A stretch of DNA of 9,044 bases from Deltaproteobacteria bacterium (GTDB lineage: Bacteria > Desulfobacterota > JAENJC01): positions 1-9,044 of the forward strand of contig JACQYJ010000096.1 of the NCBI GenBank assembly GCA_016208525.1, written 5' to 3'. Both the position numbers and the translations under genes were made by a program. Shown here in pieces: positions 1 through 7,577 of this stretch (its first letter is position 1; every line of letters starts with the position of its first letter). Below the pieces are notes generated by a model. The model was not told the origin of the DNA, made no database searches, and worked only from the letters and a program-made list of their open reading frames with translations.

Positions 1-1323
1 AACAACAGACAGCACTGAGCGTCTCCACCCTTTTTCATCCGCTTCAGTCAAAAGGAACTCCTGTACCCCTTCTACCTTCCTTCCGAGACGGTCAAAGACC
101 AGGCGCACCTTTGGCTGTGTCGGATCTTTCGGGTTAGGCGCTGTTACAATAGCTATCTCGTTGGTATTCAGCCTGACCAGCGTCCCCGGCGGATAGATGC
201 CGAGGACCTCAATAAATCTGTCCAGCAGATGGGGTTCAAAATCCTTCCCTGAAAGTGTATGCATATACTCCAATGCCTTTCCCGGATTATAAGGCACCTG
301 ATAGGGCCTCATGGTTGTAATGGCGTCATAGCAGTCAGCTATATTCACACACATGGAGGGCTCGCTCTGGGACCCAGCTCCCTCTATCTGAGGATACCCC
401 TGTCTGTTATACTTCAGGTGATGCTCTATGACAACTCTTATGGAAAGCTCGCTTATTCCTTCCATCTTCCTGATTATCTCTGCGCCTCTTGCAGGGTGTT
501 TCCTGACCTCCTTCCACTCGTCCTCAGACAGAGGCCCAGGCTTCTTTATAATCCCTTCGTAGGTGTCTATCTTCCCGATATCATGGAGAATGGCCCCGAC
601 TCCAAGGTCATTTAAGACATCCTTCGGCATCCCAACGGCCTCTGCCAGGGCAAGGGAAAGTATAGATACATTGACACAGTGATGGAATGTATATTCATCA
701 TAGTTCTTAACCATGGAAAGTCCTAATATGGCTGACCTGTTTTCAAGGACCTGATCTACCATCTCGCTTATGACGACCTTGGCCCCTGTCGAGGAAGGAA
801 TCTTCCCGAGGCGGACCTCATCCATGGCTGTCCGCACAACATCAATGGCCCCTTTATAGACCCGTCTCGCTGCGTCTGCGCCTCCCTTTTCACCGGTGAC
901 CTTTGGCTCAAGGACGGTTATTTGAGAGACTCCAAGGGCATTCATATAAGGCGCAAAGCCGCCCGCTCTCTCAATATCGGCAGCATCCGAATATAGGAGC
1001 TTGAGAAGTCCCCCACGTATCTCCATCTCCGTAACCCCGCGGCTTATGGTTATTGTCCCGATATCCAACTTCTTCATCCTGGATGTAAGCTCCTGAATAG
1101 AATCAGTCAGTGTATAAAGAGGGGTTTCATCCAGGACCAGCACATCCTCCACCAGCCCTATTATCATCCTGTCCCTCGTATTCAATATGGAAGAGATGTC
1201 TTTATATACCTCTGAAATGCTATGGGTTATGGATGGATGACCGGCCGGGTAAAGGTTTATCCCCTTGACCGCCAGATTCAGGTTTCTTAAGACCTCAATC
1301 GCAAGATCATCTGCGCTACTCAT
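1..1323 (-). CDS. HD-GYP domain protein with LYP-HPS N-terminal domain (partial, 3' end outside window)
   Basis: The frame is open from an ATG at 1323 to the window edge (441 codons, no stop seen), so the C-terminus is missing. An AGGAG Shine-Dalgarno lies 7 bases upstream of the ATG. Residues ~1-140 form an alpha/beta N-terminal domain with the motif LYPAGHPS (24-31), and the same domain occurs in the upstream gene. Residues ~205-375 are an HD-GYP domain: HH at 214-215, HDIGK at 247-251, H276, HH at 301-302, GYP at 309-311 and RPY at 339-341. HD-GYP proteins are cyclic-di-GMP phosphodiesterases of the HD hydrolase superfamily. The GYP block reads HHLKYNRQGYP rather than the usual HHE..DGxGYP, so the family's Glu and Asp-Gly are replaced and activity is uncertain. 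A beta-rich tail (from ~378) follows. The start overlaps the HEAT gene by 8 bp, which implies one operon and translational coupling. Confidence 0.88.
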   Translation of the reverse strand, partial: MSSADDLAIEVLRNLNLAVKGINLYPAGHPSITHSISEVYKDISSILNTRDRMIIGLVEDVLVLDETPLYTLTDSIQELTSRMKKLDIGTITISRGVTEMEIRGGLLKLLYSDAADIERAGGFAPYMNALGVSQITVLEPKVTGEKGGADAARRVYKGAIDVVRTAMDEVRLGKIPSSTGAKVVISEMVDQVLENRSAILGLSMVKNYDEYTFHHCVNVSILSLALAEAVGMPKDVLNDLGVGAILHDIGKIDTYEGIIKKPGPLSEDEWKEVRKHPARGAEIIRKMEGISELSIRVVIEHHLKYNRQGYPQIEGAGSQSEPSMCVNIADCYDAITTMRPYQVPYNPGKALEYMHTLSGKDFEPHLLDRFIEVLGIYPPGTLVRLNTNEIAIVTAPNPKDPTQPKVRLVFDRLGRKVEGVQEFLLTEADEKGWRRSVLSVV

Positions 1324-2026
1324 GTTTAATTCTCCTAAGCTCATCTTCGCAGGCGTTCCTCACAGCATCTCTTGATGAAGAAAGACCCGCCTCCAAGGCC
1401 CTGACGGCATCAGGAGTCCCTGCATCTGCCAGGGCAGAGACGCAAATCACCTTAAGTTCGTCATCCCTTTTCCCCAAAAACCATCCTCTCTTTTCAAGGT
1501 TCCTGATGAGATAGGCAACCGCCTTTCTTGAGCCTATCCTCCCCAATGCCCTGACGGCTTCCCTGCCTGCCCCGCTGTCCGCTCTCTCTTCTACAAGGTC
1601 TATAAGGTCCTGAACAGACCCTTCATCCCCAAGGAGTCCCAGTGACACCACTGCCAGCTCTATCACGCTGCTGTCACTGTCGTCCAGAACGCTTTTTATA
1701 AGATTAATTGTCTCAGGGCCCTTTATCATGGAAAGCGCCCGAACAGTCTCTTTTCTTACACGAGGGTCTTTATGAGCGAGGGATGACCTGAGGGCATCTT
1801 CAACACCATTGCTTTCTCCTATCTCACCCAGGATCCTGACTGTGTTCCGCGCCACATACCATCTCGCATCGCTGAGCCCTTCAAGGAGTTCGGGGATTAT
1901 CTCCTTCCCCATCATGACAAGGATGTTATTAAGTGTCTTCCTCGCGCCTACATCATCCTCCGTGGCCAGCCTGTCTGCCACGCGGCCTGCTGCCCTGCCC
2001 TTAAGCCTGGCGATGGTCTCGATCAA
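1316..2026 (-). CDS. HEAT-repeat protein, C-terminal part of a frameshifted gene
   Basis: This 236-residue all-helical product has at least five HEAT-like units. Examples are IIPELLEGLSDARWYVARNT and DALRSSLAHKDPRVRKETV, followed by similar units around 'SVIELAVVSLGLLGDEGS', 'GREAVRALGRIGSRKAVAYL' and 'VSALADAGTPDAVRALEAGL'. HEAT arrays are protein-interaction solenoids, so a scaffold role is likely and no enzymatic motif is seen. The only usable start in frame is the weak TTG at 2026, without a Shine-Dalgarno. The frame stays open upstream to 2140, and its translation there (PGVPLWAGVLLSLACDKSSK) looks like genuine protein. I therefore read this as the C-terminal half of one protein that begins at 2807 and is split by an indel or deletion near 2046-2140. 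The TAG stop overlaps the start of the downstream HD-GYP gene. It could be expressed separately, but I think this less likely. Confidence 0.8.
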   Translation of the reverse strand: MIETIARLKGRAAGRVADRLATEDDVGARKTLNNILVMMGKEIIPELLEGLSDARWYVARNTVRILGEIGESNGVEDALRSSLAHKDPRVRKETVRALSMIKGPETINLIKSVLDDSDSSVIELAVVSLGLLGDEGSVQDLIDLVEERADSGAGREAVRALGRIGSRKAVAYLIRNLEKRGWFLGKRDDELKVICVSALADAGTPDAVRALEAGLSSSRDAVRNACEDELRRIKHE

Positions 2027-2045
2027 TCTTGCATCTTTACTGCTT

Positions 2046-2807
2046 TTATCGCAAGCCAGGCTTAACAGGACACCTGCCCATAAGGGTACTCCCGGTCTTT
2101 TGAAATTCTGGATATGATGTTGCTTCTCTCCATCTCTTAATCAGCTCATCAGTATCCTCTGTTGGGGCCTCCTCAGTCGTTAACGGGCTTTCCACAGCCT
2201 GCGGAACCGGCTCATATACAGGGGCCTCCCCTTTCTCTTCACCTTCAAGAAAGTCGTATATCCCTCCGCCATACCCGGTTCCCTCTTTTTCAACGGCAGC
2301 CTCTATGTCTGCGGCCTTTTCGCTAACCTCCTCCTGCATTTCAAGTATCTTCCCATAATCTATCTTATTAAACCATAGACACCGCACCCCTTTACTCTGG
2401 AGCAACGCATCGCATCCGCCTGCATTATCTATTGCCCACTGTTCAGCAGTTATGACCTCAATCAAGGAGCGCAGATCGATCAGCTTCAACCCTCTTAAAA
2501 AGAATACGGACTGTATCCTCAGTTGAAAAAGTCTCTCCCCAATCTCTCTTACTGCCGGAGTTTTCCTTGCAACAGGAGTATCGCCCCAGAAGAAGCCTTC
2601 CCCCTTCTTGTACCTTATGACCACCTGTTCGGTTTCATCAAGGACGGCGGAGATGTCCTTAAACGGATTTACATAAAGAGCTAAAAGGGAAGGGTGGTTC
2701 GATGGATATAAGGATGATGCCTTATATACCTTGTGCATATCCAGTAAAAAATTATCAATAGAATCTGCCCTTGCTTCAAGAGGCTTAGAAGTAATACCGG
2801 TTTTCAT
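2046..2807 (-). CDS. N-terminal part of the HEAT-repeat protein (LYP-HPS domain), interrupted by frameshift
   Basis: About 253 residues starting MKTGITSKPLEARADS. An ATG at 2828 is also in frame, but it lies inside the promoter (-10 at 2817-2822), so the ATG at 2807 is the better start. Residues ~20-150 match the N-terminal domain of the downstream HD-GYP protein: LYPSNHPS against LYPAGHPS, KDISAVL against KDISSIL, then DTP, a RGL/RGV block and an AGG...L...GV block. An acidic, proline-rich linker follows (from ~165, rich in E and P). The final ~16 residues (TGSTLMGRCPVKPGLR) are probably out-of-frame readthrough after the frameshift. The domain's function is unknown to me; its place in front of either HEAT repeats or HD-GYP suggests a sensory or docking module. 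First gene of the minus-strand operon. Confidence 0.75.
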   Translation of the reverse strand: MKTGITSKPLEARADSIDNFLLDMHKVYKASSLYPSNHPSLLALYVNPFKDISAVLDETEQVVIRYKKGEGFFWGDTPVARKTPAVREIGERLFQLRIQSVFFLRGLKLIDLRSLIEVITAEQWAIDNAGGCDALLQSKGVRCLWFNKIDYGKILEMQEEVSEKAADIEAAVEKEGTGYGGGIYDFLEGEEKGEAPVYEPVPQAVESPLTTEEAPTEDTDELIKRWREATSYPEFQKTGSTLMGRCPVKPGLR

Positions 2808-2816
2808 ATTTACTGA

Positions 2817-2844
2817 ATTATATATCATCCCGACCTTATGTCAA
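2817..2844 (-). promoter_or_regulatory. Consensus sigma70-type promoter of the HEAT/HD-GYP operon
   Basis: On the minus strand TTGACA (2844-2839) is followed after 16 bp by TATAAT (2822-2817); both hexamers match consensus in all six bases. The expected transcription start is about 2810, only 2-4 bases ahead of the ATG at 2807. No Shine-Dalgarno precedes this ATG, so the mRNA is predicted to be leaderless or nearly so. Confidence 0.75.
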
Positions 2845-2875
2845 ACAGTTTTGTATCACCTAAATTCTGCAATCG

Positions 2876-3090
2876 AACCACAGAGCACACAGAGGAAACC
2901 CTTTAATACAAAAGGAAAATCCCTATTTTAAATCTTTTCTCTGTGCACTCGCTTAGAAGCGCCTACTTTTGGCTAAAGGTGACTTTTAAAATCCCTATAA
3001 TTTTTAAAATCAAACTCATGAGAACACAGAGAAGAAAAGGGTTTTAAAAGGTTTTTATACTCAAAATTTATCTCTGTGTACTCTGTGGTT
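2876..3090. repeat. Inverted pair of CACAGAG palindromic repeat units
   Basis: Two AT-rich units of about 70 bp lie head to head. Unit A (2878-2950) runs from CCACAGAGCACACAGAGG to CTCTGTGCACTC. Unit B (3020-3090), read on the minus strand, runs from CCACAGAGTACACAGAG to CTCTGTGTTCTC. Each unit has its own terminal inverted repeat, and the outer ends (2876-2895 and 3071-3090) are also inverted copies of each other. AAAATCCCTAT occurs directly repeated at 2916-2926 and 2988-2998. No coding potential is credible here. 'CACAGAG' dispersed repeats of this kind are common in several environmental bacterial lineages and often give rise to false short ORFs. Here the pair fills the space between two divergent promoters. 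Confidence 0.7.
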
Positions 3091-3126
3091 TGCAGTTTTT
3101 AGGTATCAGCCAATGGGCATAAAGGC

Positions 3127-3155
3127 TTGACAATACGGCTGTAAGCGGATAAATT
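3127..3155 (+). promoter_or_regulatory. Sigma70-type promoter of the HD-GYP/DUF4388 gene
   Basis: TTGACA (3127-3132), a 17-bp spacer, then TAAATT (3150-3155; 4 of 6 consensus). Nine bases separate the -10 from the ATG at 3165, giving a predicted leader of about 2-3 bases. No Shine-Dalgarno is visible. The geometry is the same as in the divergent promoter at 2817-2844, and both genes begin in the same context, TAAATATGAA. Confidence 0.65.
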
Positions 3156-3164
3156 ATCCTAAAT

Positions 3165-4847
3165 ATGAACAAAAACAAAGGTATTCTCATCTTTAGCCGC
3201 GACAATGCGGAATTAGACCTTATCGCAGCCATGCTGGAGGGCGGGGATTGTCCGGTGTTTTCAACCTCTCTGCCCCTTGAGGCCATCCACATCCTCCAAA
3301 AGAACGATATTGACGTCATACTGGCCTCTCAAGCCCTTGAGGGGATGGATGGCCAGGAGTTCAAGGAACTGGCGGAAAAGATAAGACCAGGCATCAACGT
3401 CCTCCTTCTCCCCCAAACCCCTGCGGAGAAAAAGGGCCATAAGGGAACATTATCCGAGTGCACACTGAGCCTTAATGAGTTCGTGAAATTCATCCAGAGC
3501 TACGTCAGGACAGAAAACAACCGTATTAACGAATCTTCAAGCTTCAGGGATTTTTTATTTTCATTTACAGACAGACTTCTTCAGGTCTTTGAGGTCAATG
3601 ACAAGTATTTCTTCAATAACGACCACCTGGTAGCCAACCTTTCCAGAAAGGTTGCTGTGAGAATGAAACTGCAAGAGAGCCTGGTGGATGCCATTCATAT
3701 TTCCGCCCTCCTCCGGGACCTCGGCAAGGTAGGGGTACAGCATCAGATCCTTGACGAAAAAGGGAAGCTGGAAAGAGACAAGCTCACTGTAATAAAGAGC
3801 CATCCGTTGAACACAGTCCATATCCTCAAGCAGATCAATTTCCCATGGAATGTTGATTCAATAATCGCCCACCACCATGAGCATTACGACGGGAATGGCT
3901 ATCCGGAAGGGCTCCAGGGAAGGTATATCCCCCTTGGAAGCAGGATAATCGCTGTTGTGGATTCCTACGTTGCAATGACCATGGACAGGCCTTACAGAAA
4001 AGCGCTCACAAATGAAGAGGCCGCCAGGGAGATACTTCAGAAGACAGGGTCCCAGTTTGACCCTGAAATTGTTGAGGTATTTCTCTCCGTTATACAGGAG
4101 GAAAAGCGTCAGGCAGCAGAGAGGAAACGGGTCATTGTCCTTGACAGAGATGAGGCCATATCGGCCTTGATTAAATTGAACCTTAGCAGTGACGAATTCG
4201 ATATCCTTTCGGCGACAACATCCCTGGAGGCCGTCCAGTATCTAAAAGAAGAGGTCCCATTCGCATTGATAGCCGATTCAGAAACACTCAGAATAGATAA
4301 GTTCCACTTCTATAATACAGTGAGGCGGGAGAGCTCAACAAACACCGTCCCATTCTTTATAATAGTCCCCACCCAGGAGCTTCCTCAACAGCTGACAGAC
4401 CCTGGAGTCGAGTTTCTGGTAAAGCCATTGGACATAGAAGATCTGTTATTAAAGATCAAGACCTTATCTAAAACTGGAACAGTCAGGAAACATAAACCGC
4501 CGGCAGCGGAAGTAGAGGAACTGAAAGGTGTCTCAGGAAGCCTGGAGGACTTGAGCCTTGTCGATATTATACAGTTATTGAATATGGGGCTTAAAACGGC
4601 AAAGGTCATCCTGATAAAAGATAAAGAGAAGGGCGAGATATACATGAGGAGCGGGAAGATAGTAAACGTACATGCGGGGAATCTGGCAGGTCATGATGCC
4701 TTCTTTAAACTAATGGAATGGTATAAGGGAGTTTTTCATATATTCCATGGCCATCACATAGATGAAATCAATGTAACCATGGACACAATGAACCTTCTTC
4801 TGGAAGGCTCCAGGGTGCTGGATGAAAAAAGGGGCAAAGGGAAATAA
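3165..4847 (+). CDS. Receiver-HD-GYP-receiver-DUF4388 signalling protein with degenerate active sites
   Basis: A 560-residue cytoplasmic protein with no signal peptide or membrane segment. Modules: receiver-like domain (~5-115); HD-GYP domain (~125-310); second receiver-like domain (~321-435) with D371 at about the acceptor position and K420-P421 of the FLVKP block; DUF4388/PATAN domain (~453-550, GSLEDLSLVDIIQLL). HD-GYP domains hydrolyse cyclic-di-GMP, and PATAN domains are regulatory protein-interaction modules. In the first receiver the phospho-acceptor position is Ser55 (DVILASQ), so it cannot be phosphorylated in the usual way. In the HD-GYP domain H154, H213, HHHE (236-239), DGNGYP (242-247) and RPYR (275-278) are kept, but the HD dyad reads R184-D185 in LLRDLGK. 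Loss of this metal-binding His suggests reduced phosphodiesterase activity, perhaps a c-di-GMP-binding or scaffold role. It stands alone on the plus strand, divergent from the other HD-GYP operon. The ATG lacks a ribosome-binding site but agrees with the domain start. Confidence 0.92.
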   Translation: MNKNKGILIFSRDNAELDLIAAMLEGGDCPVFSTSLPLEAIHILQKNDIDVILASQALEGMDGQEFKELAEKIRPGINVLLLPQTPAEKKGHKGTLSECTLSLNEFVKFIQSYVRTENNRINESSSFRDFLFSFTDRLLQVFEVNDKYFFNNDHLVANLSRKVAVRMKLQESLVDAIHISALLRDLGKVGVQHQILDEKGKLERDKLTVIKSHPLNTVHILKQINFPWNVDSIIAHHHEHYDGNGYPEGLQGRYIPLGSRIIAVVDSYVAMTMDRPYRKALTNEEAAREILQKTGSQFDPEIVEVFLSVIQEEKRQAAERKRVIVLDRDEAISALIKLNLSSDEFDILSATTSLEAVQYLKEEVPFALIADSETLRIDKFHFYNTVRRESSTNTVPFFIIVPTQELPQQLTDPGVEFLVKPLDIEDLLLKIKTLSKTGTVRKHKPPAAEVEELKGVSGSLEDLSLVDIIQLLNMGLKTAKVILIKDKEKGEIYMRSGKIVNVHAGNLAGHDAFFKLMEWYKGVFHIFHGHHIDEINVTMDTMNLLLEGSRVLDEKRGKGK

Positions 4848-4853
4848 CCCATA

Positions 4854-4909
4854 ATACCAGGTAAGCTTTCGCCAATCTCATAAGTAGATGTTTGAAAGCA
4901 ACTTGGTAT
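4854..4909. terminator. Candidate bidirectional terminator hairpin between convergent genes
   Basis: ATACCAGGT-AAGCTTTC (4854-4870) can pair with GAAAGC-AACTTGGTAT (4894-4909). This gives a stem of about nine plus six pairs with a small bulge, one G-T wobble and a 23-base loop. It fills the 66-bp gap between the stops of the HD-GYP gene (4847) and glnD (4914). There is no strong U-tract on either side, so a Rho-independent role is only plausible. Confidence 0.45.
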
Positions 4910-4913
4910 AAAT

Positions 4914-7577
4914 CTATACAACCTTCAGTATCTCACCCTTTATCCTGGCGAGCTTTGTCTGATCGGCTATCTTGTGGCCGAATATGTCCTTCACATAAAA
5001 GACATCGGCTGCCTGGTCGCCCCTTGTTGCAATCTTTGCCACGTCTATATAGAGACCGAGCCTTGCAAGGGCGCTGGTAATACTGTATAGAAGACCCACT
5101 CTATCATTGGCATATATCTCTATGACCGTGTAAGTGTCTGAAACGAGGTTATCCACCTCAACAATGGCAGGGAGCTTCGGCCTCGCCTTCTCCCTGATAA
5201 TAGAAGGCCTTGTCTTCTTTGTTAGAAGGGCATCAACATGGGCCCTTCCCTCAATGACTGAGACCAGGCAGTTCTTCAGCTCCTGCCACTTCCTTTCGTC
5301 ATCTATAAGCCGTCCGAACGGGTCGCTTACGCTTAAGATATCAATGACTGTCCCGTCATTCCTTGTATATATCTGGGCGTTAAGGATATTTACGCTGTTT
5401 GCCGCCATCGCCCCGGTTATCCTTGAAAACAGTCCCGGCAGGTCAAGGGTGCATACCGTTACGGCGCTGAAGCCGAGTTCCCTGTGATGCTCTATGCTTA
5501 TAGATATCGGATTTTCCTTCAAACCTCTGAACATCATAATATGCCCGGCAATGACTTCAGGGGTCCCTGCTCTGAAATATCTAACAGGAAGGGACTTGAA
5601 ATAATCTATCAGATATGGTTCGCCGACCTCGCCTTCAAGGATACGTGAGACTTCCTTAAGCCTCTCTGCCATCCTTTCATCTATCCTCCCTGACGTAAGC
5701 TTCCTGTCAAATACCCCGGCGCCGTTCATATAAAGCTCTTCAAGGAGCACCCCCTTCCATGGAGTCCAGACATCCGGTCCGACTGCCCTTATGTCTGCAA
5801 ATGTAAGAAGATAAAGCATCTTAAGCATAGAAGGGTCGCCCACCTCCCTGCATAAATCGAGGACCAGTCTCTCGTCGGATATATCCCTCCTCTGGGATAT
5901 GTGGGCCATCAGGAGGTGCTTCTTCACAAGAAACTCCAGCGCCGCTGCATCGGGTTCCGGCAGGCCCATCCTGAGCGCTATCTCTTTTACCATCTCAGCT
6001 CCGGCCTCAGAGTGGTCCCGGCCTCCTCCCTTGCCTATGTCGTGGAAGAGGCCGGCCAGAACAAGTATAGGCCGGTTGTCAATCTCCCTTGCAAGATTGG
6101 TCAGGAAAGGAAACTCCTTCTCATATTCCCCCTCCATTAGCCTCCTCAGCTCCATCACCGTAAACAGGGAGTGGGTATCAAGGGTATAGACGTGATATAT
6201 GTCGTGCTGGACTCGGCAGAAGGTCTTCCCGAACTCAGGGATGAACTTCCCCAGGAACCTCAGGTCGTGCATCTTTTTGAGGGTCTCGTATACACCCCTC
6301 TTCCCATTTAAGACAGCAAGGAACGAGGCGTTTACCTCCTTTGAGCGCCTGAATGGATCGTCCGCAAGACGGAGGCCCTTCCTGATAAGCTCCTCTGTGA
6401 AGTCGCTTAATGGGAGGGCATGTCTCCTGGACAGTTCAAAGGCCTTCATAAGCAGGTAAGGGGTTTTCTCAAAGAGCAAAGGGGATGTGACTGTTATGCT
6501 GTTGTGAAAGACCTTGAACCCGTCCCCTATATCCCTCTGAATCATTTTATGCAGGAGCCTTCCACCAATCCCCGGCCCTGCTGACGCCCTTTTTATAAGC
6601 ATCCTGGAGAACCGGCTGATGTTCCTTGCGTAGATATAATATCCGCGCATAAACCCCTCCACAGCGAGACGCTGCCCTGTGTCCCTGAACCCCATGAAGG
6701 CCGCTATCTTCTCCTGGTAATCAAACATCATCTGGTCGTTCTTCCTGCCGGAGTGGTAGTGAAGCTCATTCCTCACCCTGAAGAGGAACTCCATAGACCT
6801 CTCAAAGAACTTAAGCTCCTTAGGGGTAATCACCCCCTTCTTCATCAACTGTCTGAAGGTCCCTGCCTTGAACCTGGCCTTTGACACCCAGAGGGCAGTA
6901 TGTATGTCCCTGAGCCCCCCTTCCCCTTCCTTTATGTTCGGCTCAAGGATATAGACCGAAGAGCCGTACTTGGCGTGCCTCGCATCGAACTCCTTTACCT
7001 TATCCCTGATAAAACCGTCAACCCCCTTGCCGATGACGTCCTTCAGGATCACCTCTTGCATCTCCAAGTAAAGGGCCTCATCCCCTGCAATAAGCCTTGT
7101 ATCCATAAGCGCTGTCCTCGCTGTGAGGTCTGACCTCGCTATCTTCACGCAGTCCGACTTATTCCTTGTGCTGAATCCGACTGTAAGCCCAAGGTCCCAG
7201 AGGTGATACAGTATCCCCTCTGTAAGCGATTTCAGGTAGCAGTTCATATTGGATGGATAGAGGAACAGGACGTCTATATCGGAATATGGGTTGAGCTCAC
7301 CCCTCCCGTAACCGCCTATTGCCACGATAGAACACCTCTCCTCATCTGCACGATAACGCGCCGCGGCCTCGTTTTTTGCATCGAGGAAAAGCCTCTGAAG
7401 AAGCCTGTCTATGAGGAGGGTGTGTCCGTTTACGGTCTCAAAACCGGATGCGCCGCTGCGGTGCCTTGCAAGGAGCCACTCATGGCCTCCCGCTATATAC
7501 TCCTTGAGAGATTTTAAGTCAGGTTTTTCCCTGGAGGTTATTAATGAAAGGATTTCATGGGGGAGTTCGATTTCCAA
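4914..7577 (-). CDS. glnD: [Protein-PII] uridylyltransferase / uridylyl-removing enzyme GlnD
   Basis: An 887-residue cytoplasmic nitrogen sensor, the usual family length. In characterised relatives it uridylylates PII proteins under nitrogen limitation and removes UMP when glutamine is high, which controls glutamine synthetase and nitrogen transcription. Domains: nucleotidyltransferase with GGYGRGEL (88-95) and the catalytic pair D100-I-D102; GlnD signature EGEGGLRDIH (217-226); HD hydrolase domain with FHDIGKG (511-517) and DHSE (521-524), the uridylyl-removing site; two C-terminal ACT domains (~704-775, LDLPGLFSRITGAM; ~816-885, NDRVGLLYSITSAL) that bind glutamine. All key residues are present. 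The start is TTG at 7577; no ATG or GTG lies in frame between the upstream stop and this codon. A weak GAGAAG sits about 7 bases ahead inside a small hairpin. Neither glnB nor amtB is in the window. Confidence 0.96.
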   Translation of the reverse strand: MEIELPHEILSLITSREKPDLKSLKEYIAGGHEWLLARHRSGASGFETVNGHTLLIDRLLQRLFLDAKNEAAARYRADEERCSIVAIGGYGRGELNPYSDIDVLFLYPSNMNCYLKSLTEGILYHLWDLGLTVGFSTRNKSDCVKIARSDLTARTALMDTRLIAGDEALYLEMQEVILKDVIGKGVDGFIRDKVKEFDARHAKYGSSVYILEPNIKEGEGGLRDIHTALWVSKARFKAGTFRQLMKKGVITPKELKFFERSMEFLFRVRNELHYHSGRKNDQMMFDYQEKIAAFMGFRDTGQRLAVEGFMRGYYIYARNISRFSRMLIKRASAGPGIGGRLLHKMIQRDIGDGFKVFHNSITVTSPLLFEKTPYLLMKAFELSRRHALPLSDFTEELIRKGLRLADDPFRRSKEVNASFLAVLNGKRGVYETLKKMHDLRFLGKFIPEFGKTFCRVQHDIYHVYTLDTHSLFTVMELRRLMEGEYEKEFPFLTNLAREIDNRPILVLAGLFHDIGKGGGRDHSEAGAEMVKEIALRMGLPEPDAAALEFLVKKHLLMAHISQRRDISDERLVLDLCREVGDPSMLKMLYLLTFADIRAVGPDVWTPWKGVLLEELYMNGAGVFDRKLTSGRIDERMAERLKEVSRILEGEVGEPYLIDYFKSLPVRYFRAGTPEVIAGHIMMFRGLKENPISISIEHHRELGFSAVTVCTLDLPGLFSRITGAMAANSVNILNAQIYTRNDGTVIDILSVSDPFGRLIDDERKWQELKNCLVSVIEGRAHVDALLTKKTRPSIIREKARPKLPAIVEVDNLVSDTYTVIEIYANDRVGLLYSITSALARLGLYIDVAKIATRGDQAADVFYVKDIFGHKIADQTKLARIKGEILKVV

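Noticed and set aside
259..615. 118-residue plus-strand reading frame
   Set aside because: It lies antisense to the HD-GYP coding region, which has clear family motifs; the frame's product has none.
2808..2828. Upstream ATG at 2828 as start of the HEAT-protein N-terminal part
   Set aside because: It overlaps the consensus -10 hexamer and would lie upstream of the expected transcription start.
2731..2931. 66-residue plus-strand reading frame crossing the promoter and repeat
   Set aside because: It is antisense to a real N-terminal coding region and ends inside the dispersed repeat, again giving the PQSTQR artefact.
3068..3319. 83-residue minus-strand reading frame ending in PQSTQR
   Set aside because: Its C-terminus is a translation of the CACAGAG repeat and its N-terminus is antisense to the plus-strand receiver domain.
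4914..7577. glnD as a new HD/ACT fusion system linked to the HD-GYP genes
   Set aside because: It has the standard GlnD domain order and length, and it is convergent with the HD-GYP gene, not in an operon with it.
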